Position numbers and translations under genes: made by a program | Source of the DNA: Acholeplasmatales bacterium | GTDB lineage: Bacteria > Bacillota_I > Bacilli_A > Acholeplasmatales > Anaeroplasmataceae | Length of the DNA: 25,082 nucleotides | Reading direction: 5' to 3' | NCBI GenBank assembly: GCA_024681175.1 | Contig: JAILBI010000163.1 | Location: forward strand, 1 to 25,082 | Notes under the pieces: generated by a model | Told to the model about the DNA's origin: nothing | The model's input: only the letters and a program-made list of their open reading frames with translations | Databases searched by the model: none | In this document: positions 17,988 to 24,795 of the stretch, in pieces | Numbering within the stretch: the stretch's first letter is position 1 | How the letters are laid out: each line of letters begins with the position of its first letter

Positions 17988-18017
17988 AAAATGGACCTAG
18001 TACCCTAGGTCCATTTT
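17988..18017 (-). terminator. Intrinsic terminator upstream of the zinc-ribbon gene
   Basis: A perfect 13-bp stem AAAATGGACCTAG/CTAGGTCCATTTT closes a 4-nt loop. On the minus strand it runs into six Ts (TTTTTTAAATA). It ends transcription from the GGDEF gene, or of a leader, before the zinc-ribbon gene. Confidence 0.8.
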
Positions 18018-18039
18018 GACGTAATAATAAAATTATAAA

Positions 18040-18083
18040 TTACCCCCCCCCCCCGACTTTTTTTCGGGAAGGGGGCAAGGTAA
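18040..18083 (-). repeat. C12 homopolymer tract in an almost fully paired hairpin
   Basis: Plus-strand 18043-18054 is twelve consecutive Cs. The tract pairs with the G-rich stretch 18066-18080 (GGGAAGGGGGCAAGG), closed by TTA/TAA at the ends. G-U pairs span the AA gap, a 3-nt bulge (GCAA side) is left, and an inner CGA/TCG closes a T-rich loop. It follows the GGDEF stop by about 28 nt and could end that message. Confidence 0.7.
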
Positions 18084-18111
18084 ATTGATTATTAAATTTC
18101 TACTGATTTTT

Positions 18112-19188
18112 TTAATCTTTATATAATTCTTCTAATGTTAAATTTTGATTATATAATTCATAAGCTATTAATTTAGCTGCAACTGTAAATAAATCCATTT
18201 CCTTTGCTTGCCAAACTCTTTGATTTGGTGAATCAACTCTTAATACACCATAAACCTTATCACCATATTTAATATCAAATGAGAATAAAGATAAAATATT
18301 TTGTTCCTTTAATTCTTCATATAATGGCTTTGAATTAATTAATAATAATGTTTTAGTATTATTTAAAAACATTAATCCATATGAATTCATTTCTCTTCTT
18401 GTTAATTTAGGATCAATATGTCTAAAATTGCCTGTTGTACATAAAACATGCTTTGCTTCCGCACATGTTTTAGTATCACATTCAATTGCACAATGATCTT
18501 CTTGTAAATAAGATATGAAAAATCTAAGTACACTATCAATATTAGCTTTAATATCTTTATTCTTTGTCATGATATTTATTACTCTTGATAGCATCTCCAT
18601 AGATGTATAAGATTTTTCAGTATCTGTTTTAAGCATTATTTGTGCATGCTTAGCTGCAAGATAAATAATGAAGCAATTTCTTCCTTTCATCTTACCACGA
18701 TATAATGCTTTATCTGCAGTTGCAAGTAATGTATCAAAATCACGTCCATCAATTGGATATCTTGAAATACCTGTAGTAAGTGTAATGAATAGGTCTTCTG
18801 CTCTATCAAATTTAACTTCATTAGTTTTCATGTTGATTTCATGACAAATAGACCAAACATCATTATATTCAGTGATGTTAGGTAAAATCATCATGAATTC
18901 ATCTCCACCATATCTACCTACTACACCACGATCTGCAATAATATCATTGATATGCTTAGCAAATCTTGCTAAAACTATATCACCCATCATATGGCCATAG
19001 CCATCATTTACATTTTTAAAATTATCAATATCTGCTAAGCAAATAGTAAAAGGTATTTTCTTTTTAATTAAATATTTTGCATAATTTAATATCATTTCAC
19101 GGTCTAATACCTTTGTTAGACCATCAAATGCATATGCTAAATCTTGATCTTTAAAAAATTCCAATTCTTGTAATTTTTCTAATTCCAT
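18112..19188 (-). CDS. GGDEF-GAF protein, putative diguanylate cyclase
   Basis: This 358-aa soluble protein has an N-terminal GGDEF domain (about 20-180) with ADIDNFKNVNDGYGH and an intact RYGGDEF (92-98), so c-di-GMP synthesis from GTP is plausible. The product-inhibition I-site RxxD is not present: the aligned positions are A85-D-R-G88. The C-terminal part (about 195-350) resembles a GAF sensor domain (YGVLRVDSPNQRVW...E.DLF). It contains four closely spaced cysteines, C233, C237, C242 and C250. The sensor lies after the output domain, the reverse of the common order. A promoter lies at 19231-19259 and the ribosome binding site is AGAGGTG. No PilZ, EAL or other c-di-GMP gene is in the window. 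Confidence 0.88.
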   Translation of the reverse strand: MELEKLQELEFFKDQDLAYAFDGLTKVLDREMILNYAKYLIKKKIPFTICLADIDNFKNVNDGYGHMMGDIVLARFAKHINDIIADRGVVGRYGGDEFMMILPNITEYNDVWSICHEINMKTNEVKFDRAEDLFITLTTGISRYPIDGRDFDTLLATADKALYRGKMKGRNCFIIYLAAKHAQIMLKTDTEKSYTSMEMLSRVINIMTKNKDIKANIDSVLRFFISYLQEDHCAIECDTKTCAEAKHVLCTTGNFRHIDPKLTRREMNSYGLMFLNNTKTLLLINSKPLYEELKEQNILSLFSFDIKYGDKVYGVLRVDSPNQRVWQAKEMDLFTVAAKLIAYELYNQNLTLEELYKD

Positions 19189-19230
19189 AAATGTATCACC
19201 TCTATTTAATTCTTATCGTATTTTTTTATT

Positions 19231-19259
19231 ATTATACATTAATAAGGTATATTTTTCAA
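19231..19259 (-). promoter_or_regulatory. Predicted promoter of the GGDEF gene
   Basis: TTGAAA (19254-19259), a 17-bp spacer and TATAAT (19231-19236) on the minus strand lie about 40 bp before the start. The -35 sits 4 bp from the stop of the upstream gene. Confidence 0.65.
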
Positions 19260-19263
19260 ATTA

Positions 19264-19842
19264 TTAGCCAAGTAATTTAGTTAACATATCTAATATTATT
19301 TTAGATAAAACAAGCATTGATTGATAATTTGCTTTTAATTCTTCTTGTAATTCAGGTGATGATACTGATACATTTATACTTTGTCTTCCATTTGGATCTA
19401 CCTCAAGTACACTTTTAACTGTTTGAGTTGAAAAGTGTACACTATCACAAGCAAATTTATATAATCTATCAAATCCTTTATATTTATCTGCAACCTTTCT
19501 TTTTAAATAACCATCAGACATATTTTGTTCTTCATCAAGCATAACTGATGAGACCTTTTCACCATTTTGGATTAAATCAATTACACTTTGTAATCCAAGC
19601 TCATTACAAGATTCAATAGCTAAGCAATTATCACATAATAATCTTATTAATGATATTTGAACATTAATAAGCTTTTTACGATAAACATAAGCTCCTGTTT
19701 CTAAATATTCAATGGTCTTTTTAATAATCATTCCTGCAAATAATGTTTCTTTACTCATTGCATTATATTTATTTTTTATATGATCAAAATATGAAATAAA
19801 TATATCTCTCATATTTCCTAAATCATTATTTATTTTATCCAT
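19264..19842 (-). CDS. Unknown helical cytoplasmic protein
   Basis: I do not recognise this 192-aa protein. It is predominantly alpha-helical, without signal peptide or membrane segment. It begins MDKINNDLGNMRDIFISYFD and holds two nearby cysteines (CDNCLAIESC region, about residues 70-79). A segment FACDSVHFSTQT lies near 132-143, followed by a short beta-like stretch QSINVSV and a C-terminal amphipathic helix. The 'SVH.S' segment is loosely reminiscent of DUF5677-type proteins, but I cannot confirm that. A longer frame starts at TTG 19875. ATG 19842 with GGTGG 7 nt upstream is the better start. It precedes the GGDEF gene on the same strand, but that gene has its own promoter. Confidence 0.7.
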   Translation of the reverse strand: MDKINNDLGNMRDIFISYFDHIKNKYNAMSKETLFAGMIIKKTIEYLETGAYVYRKKLINVQISLIRLLCDNCLAIESCNELGLQSVIDLIQNGEKVSSVMLDEEQNMSDGYLKRKVADKYKGFDRLYKFACDSVHFSTQTVKSVLEVDPNGRQSINVSVSSPELQEELKANYQSMLVLSKIILDMLTKLLG

Positions 19843-19882
19843 ATAATTACCACCATAATTATATTTTAAAGACAAAATAAAA

Positions 19883-19901
19883 GACTTGCAATATGCAAGT
19901 C
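19883..19901 (-). terminator. Intrinsic terminator of the aquaporin gene
   Basis: An 8-bp stem GACTTGCA/TGCAAGTC closes a 3-nt loop. On the minus strand it is followed by TTTTATTTTG. It lies 12 nt past the aquaporin stop. Confidence 0.8.
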
Positions 19902-19913
19902 CATTATTTTTTG

Positions 19914-20699
19914 TTATTCTTCTACCTTTTCATCTTCAGCAGCTTCAGTTTTTTCTAAGCTTACACCTTCTTCATCATCTTTATGAAGAACCTTATATAA
20001 AACTGCAGCAAGTGCACCACCAGCAAGTGGAGCAAGGATGAATACCCAAACTTGAGCTAAAGCATCAGTTGAATCAAAGAACATTGCTTGTGTTAAAGCT
20101 GTAGCGAAGCTTCTAGCTGGGTTAACAGATGTACCAGTTAAACCAATACCAACTAAATGTACTAATGTTAATGTTAAACCAATGATGATACCAGCAATTT
20201 TAGAAACTGCTTTATTCTTAGAAGCTGTAACATTTAAAATAACATATACAAATACACATGTTAAGATAACTTCAGCTAAGATTGCACCAAACATACCGCC
20301 AACATTCATATCGCCATTTGCTTTCTTGTAGCCACCAACAAAGTTATTGCATGCATCACCAGGAGCAACAAAAATTGCTTTGAAATCGATACCTGACATC
20401 TTTAAGATACCAAATAATGCGATTGCACCAAGGATACCACCAACAAATTGAGCTGCAACATAAACTAAGAATTCTTTAACAGTCATTCTCTTTGTAATTA
20501 AGCATCCTAATGATACTGCTGGGTTGATATGACAACCAGAAATTCTACCAATTGAATAAGCCATAGCAACAATTACAAAACCAAATGATAATGCAACTGC
20601 TGACCAATCAGCTCCAACTGCAGCTGTACCACATGCAAAGAATACAAGTACAAATGTACCAATACATTCAGCTATTGCTTTTTTAACTAAATTATTCAT
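19914..20699 (-). CDS. MIP-family aquaporin (AqpZ-like water channel)
   Basis: This 261-aa six-helix membrane channel carries both NPA motifs: HINPAVSLG (NPA 59-61) and SVNPARSF (NPA 193-195). The selectivity-filter positions match AqpZ: F39 in SFGF, H181 in TLVHLVGI, T190 and R196. This predicts a water-selective pore rather than a glycerol facilitator. No large loop insertion of the GlpF type is seen, although the loop between helices 3 and 4 (about 102-130) is longer than in E. coli AqpZ. The C-terminal 25 residues are strongly acidic (DDEEGVSLEKTEAAEDEKVEE). A promoter lies at 20729-20757 and AGGAGG precedes the ATG. It is a single-gene unit with a terminator. Confidence 0.92.
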   Translation of the reverse strand: MNNLVKKAIAECIGTFVLVFFACGTAAVGADWSAVALSFGFVIVAMAYSIGRISGCHINPAVSLGCLITKRMTVKEFLVYVAAQFVGGILGAIALFGILKMSGIDFKAIFVAPGDACNNFVGGYKKANGDMNVGGMFGAILAEVILTCVFVYVILNVTASKNKAVSKIAGIIIGLTLTLVHLVGIGLTGTSVNPARSFATALTQAMFFDSTDALAQVWVFILAPLAGGALAAVLYKVLHKDDEEGVSLEKTEAAEDEKVEE

Positions 20700-20728
20700 T
20701 TTTTCCTCCTTAAAATAATTTCAAAAAA

Positions 20729-20757
20729 ATTATATCACTTTTATTTTATTAAGACAA
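20729..20757 (-). promoter_or_regulatory. Predicted promoter of the aquaporin gene
   Basis: TTGTCT (20752-20757), a 17-bp spacer and a perfect TATAAT (20729-20734) on the minus strand lie 30 bp before the start. Confidence 0.65.
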
Positions 20758-20766
20758 ATAAATGAT

Positions 20767-20793
20767 AAAAGCAATGCCCGATGCATTGCTTTT
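20767..20793 (-). terminator. Intrinsic terminator of the small lipoprotein gene
   Basis: An 11-bp stem AAAAGCAATGC/GCATTGCTTTT closes a 5-nt loop and abuts the stop codon. On the minus strand the stem ends in TTTT followed by ATC. Confidence 0.75.
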
Positions 20794-21428
20794 TATTCTT
20801 TAATAGACCATTCAATATGTTCTTCATATAATGTTTTATTATCATGTACTCTACAATCTAATAAATCATCTACAGTTTTAATATATTCTGTTTGATAAAA
20901 ATATTTATTATATGTTTGGATAGATGTAATAGTATAATCACAATAATTAGCTGAATATGCTATATGTGAATCATATTCAACACCTGTCATTACAATTTTA
21001 TAACTATCTTTTTCTTTATAATATCTAATACCTGTAATGAAATCAGGAGGTGTTAATAATGATGCAAGTGAAGCATCATCTAATATATAACCATCTTCTT
21101 CACCATTTAATGATGATTCAATATAACCATCTTCACCAGTCCATAAATAACAATCATACTGTTCATTATATATATAATCTAATGATTCAAGCTCAAATGT
21201 AGGCTTTCCATCATCATCTCTATCTCCTAATATATCTATATATCCATAAAAATATTCATATTCACAATGATTAAAATTTTTTATTTCTCTTTTATTAAAT
21301 ATTTCTTTAAATTGTTCATATGTAATTTCACCATCAGGTATACCATTATCTTTCTTTTCACTGCATCCAGCAATAAAAAATAAAGAAGATAATAATAATG
21401 GTGCAAATATATAATTAATCTTTTTCAT
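20793..21428 (-). CDS. Small lipoprotein of unknown function
   Basis: This 211-aa protein has a lipoprotein signal peptide: basic MKKIN, a hydrophobic core, and lipobox FIAGC with the lipid-modified C22. The mature part is acidic and Tyr-rich (e.g. YEYFYGYIDIL, YNEQYDCYLWTGEDGYI). Paired cysteines (C55, C93 and others) could form disulfides outside the cell. I do not recognise a domain; a small beta-rich or cystatin-like fold is possible. It should be anchored to the outer face of the membrane. The ribosome binding site is AAAGGAG. The promoter at 21456-21484 overlaps the terminator of the esterase gene. Confidence 0.8.
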   Translation of the reverse strand: MKKINYIFAPLLLSSLFFIAGCSEKKDNGIPDGEITYEQFKEIFNKREIKNFNHCEYEYFYGYIDILGDRDDDGKPTFELESLDYIYNEQYDCYLWTGEDGYIESSLNGEEDGYILDDASLASLLTPPDFITGIRYYKEKDSYKIVMTGVEYDSHIAYSANYCDYTITSIQTYNKYFYQTEYIKTVDDLLDCRVHDNKTLYEEHIEWSIKE

Positions 21429-21455
21429 ATAATTCTCCTTTAGGTATTATTATTA

Positions 21456-21484
21456 ATTATATAATTATTTAATAAATAAAACAA
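21456..21484 (-). promoter_or_regulatory. Predicted promoter of the small lipoprotein gene
   Basis: TTGTTT (21479-21484), a 17-bp spacer and TATAAT (21456-21461) on the minus strand. The -35 overlaps the distal arm of the preceding terminator. Confidence 0.55.
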
Positions 21485-21546
21485 TCTCCTTAAAATGTAG
21501 AAATGGGCTAAACATTTCGCTAAGCCCATTTCTATGAAGGAGATTG
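21482..21546 (-). terminator. Long two-tier terminator hairpin of the esterase gene
   Basis: An outer 10-bp stem CAATCTCCTT/AAGGAGATTG (21482-21491 with 21537-21546) and an inner 12-bp stem TAGAAATGGGCT/AGCCCATTTCTA (21498-21509 with 21523-21534) are separated by a small internal loop. On the minus strand it ends in TTGTTTTATTT. It lies 11 nt past the stop. Confidence 0.8.
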
Positions 21547-21557
21547 AGAATTATTTA

Positions 21558-23615
21558 TTATTCATTTTCGAAATATGAAGTAGTTATGCTATTTACAACA
21601 GGGCCTGTTGAGCCTGTGCTTCTATAAATATAGAATGTTGATGTTCCATTTATTTCAAATTCAAATTCAATATCTGAAGCATTACCAGTTGTAACACCTA
21701 ATGTTTTTGCAGTATTTGAATCTTGTTGAACTGCAAGTGTTGCATTCTTTGATGTATCTGATATGAAAGCCTTAAGAACAATTGAAACTGTTCCATTTCC
21801 AGTTAATGTAATAGATACATATTTATCTGATGAAGAACCATTACCACCAAATTTTAATGCGCCACCACTATATACCATTTTTTCACCTGTACTATCTACT
21901 ACGGTATATTCTCCATGCTTTCCTATAACTGTAGCTGCAGTTAATGTTGTACAATCAAATTCATATTCTGCTGTAGCCTTTGGCTTTGCAGCTTCAATTA
22001 ATTCTTTTACCTTTGCTTCAACATTTGCAAGTTTAGATAAATTAGTTACACTAGATCTATCATCAACATTTAATGAAATATATGCTAATCTTGCAGATTT
22101 AGCTTGTTCATTAACTTCTAAATAATTTTCATTAGTGATATCTGATACTTCAGGTAAACTATTTATTGCTGTAACTACTAATGCTGGATCTGGATATGTT
22201 CTATTTGGATCTGTAACACTAACACCCTTAATAGCAGATTCAATATTAGTTGATGTTGCCTTTGGCGTTAAATTAGAAGGATTAATATAAGCTGATGGAG
22301 TTTGATTTACATCAAATTTTATTGTTTCTTCTCCATCTAAACCATTAATATTTTTAGCTCTTAATACTTCTGCAACATATGCAGCTTCAACAAAGGCACC
22401 ATATTTATTATAATGTGTTCCTTCATGACCATTATCATTGTATACTGCATCAAAATCTTGTGGCCAAGTACCAACTAATGAATTTGGCTTTAATGCCATT
22501 ACTGTATGTGCATATGTTGATGTGCATGTTTCAAGCATATTTTTTGAATCTTCAAATAAATCAATATACATAACATCTTCTTCTTGTGCGAGCTGTTTAA
22601 CTGCTTGTACATATGCAAAGCCATCACCATGTAAGCCTGGTCCTGATTTTAATGTACCATCAGAATTAAATGATACACGTGCAACAGGTGTAACAAGTAC
22701 TGGTGTTGCACCTATTTCTCTTGCAATATCAATATATTCTTTTAAGAATCCTTTATATGTACCATTTGAACCACTTGCTTCATATGCAAAATATTCATCT
22801 CCATATTTTGCAATATTAGTTTTTGTTGATGATTTCATATCAGATGGTAAATTTTCTGTAGTACTTTGCTTATTTGTAGGGGCAATAGTTGGATATATAC
22901 CACTTGCATCCTTTGTTCCAAGTGGTACAAATCTTTCATATTTATATGATGTATCATCATATGATTTTGTATCATCATCATTATGACCAAATTGAATGAA
23001 TAAATAGTCATCTCCATCAATTGTTTGGGCAATTGATTTACCACTATTTTGACTAAATGTTGAAGTATCTCCTTCTATATCATATAATCTTCCTTCATTA
23101 ATAAATGAACGAGATGATCTTCCACCTTCTGCACAATTAATAACCTGGACACTTGAAGGTAAATATCTTTGTAAATATTGACCCCAACCTGCAATAAATT
23201 GATCATCATTATATGTTTTTACAGTTGAATCACCAGCTAAATAAATTTTAATATTTCCATCTCCTTGCTTAGGTGTAAATGATGGTCTATCCTTTTCTTC
23301 TGGTTCAACTTGACTTGTTGTAGTAGATGTAGTTACACTAGTTGATGTTGATGTTGAAGTACTTGTTTGTGTACTTGTACTAGTTGATGTACTTGTTGAA
23401 GTACTTGTTTGTGTACTTGTACTAGTTGATGTACTTGTTGATGTGCTTGTTGATGTTGATGTTTCTGTACTAGTAGATGTAGATGTTTCAGCTGATGTAG
23501 TTGTTACATCTTTTTTATCATCTTTCTTCTCTTTTCCTTGACAAGACATTAAAGCCATTGTTCCTGCTAAAGCAACTGATAACATTGAATAATTAAATAT
23601 CTTTTTTAATTTCAT
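21558..23615 (-). CDS. Lipoprotein SGNH esterase, rhamnogalacturonan acetylesterase-like, with Ser/Thr linker
   Basis: This 685-aa surface lipoprotein has lipobox LMSC with C25, then a Lys/Asp patch. An almost pure Thr/Ser spacer follows (about 38-101), then an SGNH hydrolase domain of the rhamnogalacturonan-acetylesterase type (CE12/RhgT-like, about 120-420). SGNH blocks are IYLAGDST (Ser130 nucleophile), NCAEGGRSSRSF (Gly165), FIQFGHNDD (Asn212) and HEGTHYNKYGA (His401). The residue three before the His, usually Asp, is Glu398 here. Residues 465-545 form a helical FIVAR-like module. Residues 548-685 look like a beta-sandwich, probably a carbohydrate-binding domain. It likely removes acetyl groups from pectin at the cell surface. 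The divergent AraC regulator supports a sugar-polymer role. Confidence 0.88.
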   Translation of the reverse strand: MKLKKIFNYSMLSVALAGTMALMSCQGKEKKDDKKDVTTTSAETSTSTSTETSTSTSTSTSTSTSTSTQTSTSTSTSTSTSTQTSTSTSTSTSVTTSTTTSQVEPEEKDRPSFTPKQGDGNIKIYLAGDSTVKTYNDDQFIAGWGQYLQRYLPSSVQVINCAEGGRSSRSFINEGRLYDIEGDTSTFSQNSGKSIAQTIDGDDYLFIQFGHNDDDTKSYDDTSYKYERFVPLGTKDASGIYPTIAPTNKQSTTENLPSDMKSSTKTNIAKYGDEYFAYEASGSNGTYKGFLKEYIDIAREIGATPVLVTPVARVSFNSDGTLKSGPGLHGDGFAYVQAVKQLAQEEDVMYIDLFEDSKNMLETCTSTYAHTVMALKPNSLVGTWPQDFDAVYNDNGHEGTHYNKYGAFVEAAYVAEVLRAKNINGLDGEETIKFDVNQTPSAYINPSNLTPKATSTNIESAIKGVSVTDPNRTYPDPALVVTAINSLPEVSDITNENYLEVNEQAKSARLAYISLNVDDRSSVTNLSKLANVEAKVKELIEAAKPKATAEYEFDCTTLTAATVIGKHGEYTVVDSTGEKMVYSGGALKFGGNGSSSDKYVSITLTGNGTVSIVLKAFISDTSKNATLAVQQDSNTAKTLGVTTGNASDIEFEFEINGTSTFYIYRSTGSTGPVVNSITTSYFENE
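23353..23436. repeat. 42-bp tandem repeat, two perfect copies, in the Ser/Thr linker
   Basis: Bases 23353-23394 and 23395-23436 are identical. The unit encodes 14 residues, and its single Gln recurs at positions 69 and 83 of the lipoprotein. Degenerate TGATGT/TACTTG repeats flank it. The unit length is in frame, so copy changes would only lengthen or shorten the spacer. Confidence 0.9.
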
Positions 23616-23662
23616 TTTAATTCATCCTTTCCTTTTCCGTTACATTTGTCCCGTTTTTTTAA

Positions 23663-23691
23663 ATTATAATACTTAAATAATTCGAATTTAA
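23663..23691 (-). promoter_or_regulatory. Candidate promoter of the esterase gene, weak -35
   Basis: A perfect TATAAT (23663-23668) with 17-bp spacing to a poor -35, TTAAAT (23686-23691), on the minus strand. The palindrome AATTCGAATT (23679-23688) overlaps the spacer and the -35. A weak -35 next to an operator-like site suits activator dependence. Confidence 0.5.
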
Positions 23692-23695
23692 TCGA

Positions 23696-23722
23696 AAAAT
23701 ATGCCAACATTAAGCATATTTT
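23696..23722. promoter_or_regulatory. Inverted repeat in the esterase-araC divergent region
   Basis: AAAATATGC (23696-23704) and GCATATTTT (23714-23722) are perfect 9-bp arms with a 9-nt spacer, ending on the -35 of the AraC-type gene. TTCGAAT occurs on either side, at 23681 and 23731. These are candidate binding sites for the regulator. Confidence 0.5.
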
Positions 23723-23750
23723 GTCATTGTTTCGAATATTATGGTATAAT
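23721..23750 (+). promoter_or_regulatory. Predicted promoter of the AraC-type regulator gene
   Basis: TTGTCA (23721-23726), an 18-bp spacer and TATAAT (23745-23750) with an extended -10 TGG just before it lie 20 bp upstream of the ATG at 23770. Confidence 0.7.
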
Positions 23751-23769
23751 AAAAAAGAAGGTGAATAAT

Positions 23770-24618
23770 ATGGATGTTATAAAAGATACAATTAAATTTA
23801 TGTTAGTTAATATATTCTTTACATTAAGAGAATTTAAATATGATAATTTAAAAATAATAAATCCTCCCCATTCACATGGGAAGGATACTATTGAAATACA
23901 TTATATAAAAAGTGGTAATGGTATATTCTTAATAGATGATAAGGAATATATTGCAAAAGCAGGCTCCTTCTTTATTATTCCAGGACGTATAAGTCATGCA
24001 CAAATTCCAGATAAAGATAGTTCTTTAGAAAAATATTCAATTTATCTTCTATATGAGGCAGATAGAGGATTCCCTAAATATCTTCCTTATCTTACAAAGA
24101 TAATGTATGGTGAAGATAAATTTAATATTTATAATTCTTTTGATAAAGCATTGAAAGAATTAAAAGAAAAGAAATTTGGTTATAATGAAATTGTAGTATC
24201 ATGCTTTAAAGAAATATTTGTAACATTACTTCGTGATATGGGCTTTAATAATGAAAGAATGACAAAATGGAATGCCCCATCATTAGAATATGAAATTGAA
24301 GAAATGTTTATAAATGAATTTAAAACAATAACTGTAAATGAAATGGCTAAAAGATGTTTTATGTCAGTACGTGATTTACAAAGATTTTTAAATAAATCAT
24401 ATAATAAATCATTTACTGATTTAAAAATGGAATATAGAATGAATTTAGCTGCAAATAGATTAATATATTCTAAAGATTCAATATCTAAAATAGCTGAGGA
24501 ATGTGGTTATTCTTCTTCTGAGCATTTTAGTTATGCATTTAAACAATATTATAAAATAGCTCCTATTAAATATAGAAATGAAGAAATAGGTAAAAAGAAT
24601 AATAAGGCTGATAAATAG
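23770..24618 (+). CDS. AraC/XylS family transcriptional regulator
   Basis: This 282-aa regulator has an N-terminal cupin-like sensor domain: HSHGKDTIEIHYIKSGNGIF followed by IAKAGSFFIIPGRISHA, the usual AraC ligand-binding core. The C-terminus has two helix-turn-helix units: ITVNEMAKRCFMSVRDLQRFL and SISKIAEECGYSSSEHFSYAFKQYYKIAP, the second being the AraC signature. A longer frame opens at ATG 23701, but that ATG lies upstream of the predicted promoter. ATG 23770 with AAGGTG 6 nt upstream is the natural start. It is divergent from the surface esterase, with operator-like repeats in the 154-bp gap, so it probably activates that gene in response to a sugar (inference). It ends in a terminator. 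Confidence 0.92.
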   Translation: MDVIKDTIKFMLVNIFFTLREFKYDNLKIINPPHSHGKDTIEIHYIKSGNGIFLIDDKEYIAKAGSFFIIPGRISHAQIPDKDSSLEKYSIYLLYEADRGFPKYLPYLTKIMYGEDKFNIYNSFDKALKELKEKKFGYNEIVVSCFKEIFVTLLRDMGFNNERMTKWNAPSLEYEIEEMFINEFKTITVNEMAKRCFMSVRDLQRFLNKSYNKSFTDLKMEYRMNLAANRLIYSKDSISKIAEECGYSSSEHFSYAFKQYYKIAPIKYRNEEIGKKNNKADK

Positions 24619-24632
24619 ACATCAGCCTTATT
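24601..24632 (+). terminator. Terminator after the AraC gene, bidirectional in form
   Basis: A 12-bp stem AATAAGGCTGAT/ATCAGCCTTATT closes an 8-nt loop that contains the TAG stop. T-rich sequence lies on the plus side (ATTTTATT) and the reverse side (TTCTTTTTACC), so it could serve both strands. Confidence 0.8.
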
Positions 24633-24635
24633 ATT

Positions 24636-24737
24636 TTATTCAATATTTTTTTGTTTTAGTATTACTATACTTGTAATTAAGAATACTACTGCAAATACTA
24701 AACTAATACTTCCCCAAACAATTAAATCAGTATACAT
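24636..24737 (-). CDS. Possible 33-aa single-TM peptide
   Basis: The minus strand from ATG 24737 to TAA 24636 encodes 33 residues. They start MYTDLIVWGSISLVFAVVFL and are followed by ITSIV and a basic/polar tail ILKQKNIE. This is a typical one-helix membrane peptide with a positively charged C-terminus. It sits just before a terminator usable from this strand. Against it: the ribosome binding site is weak (ATGGA) and no clear promoter is seen. It may be real but rests on hydrophobicity and placement only. Confidence 0.35.
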   Translation of the reverse strand: MYTDLIVWGSISLVFAVVFLITSIVILKQKNIE

Positions 24738-24795
24738 TCCATTTCAACGCTTATCAAATTTTTAAATCCACAAAATTGATTGTTAGCTATATTTG

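Noticed and set aside
22379..22986. Plus-strand ORFs opposite the esterase gene, the longest 182 aa
   Set aside because: They are antisense shadows of a gene with strong domain motifs and have no start signals of their own.
23701..23769. N-terminal extension of the AraC regulator from ATG 23701
   Set aside because: The extension would place the start codon upstream of the predicted -35 and -10, while ATG 23770 has a proper ribosome binding site.
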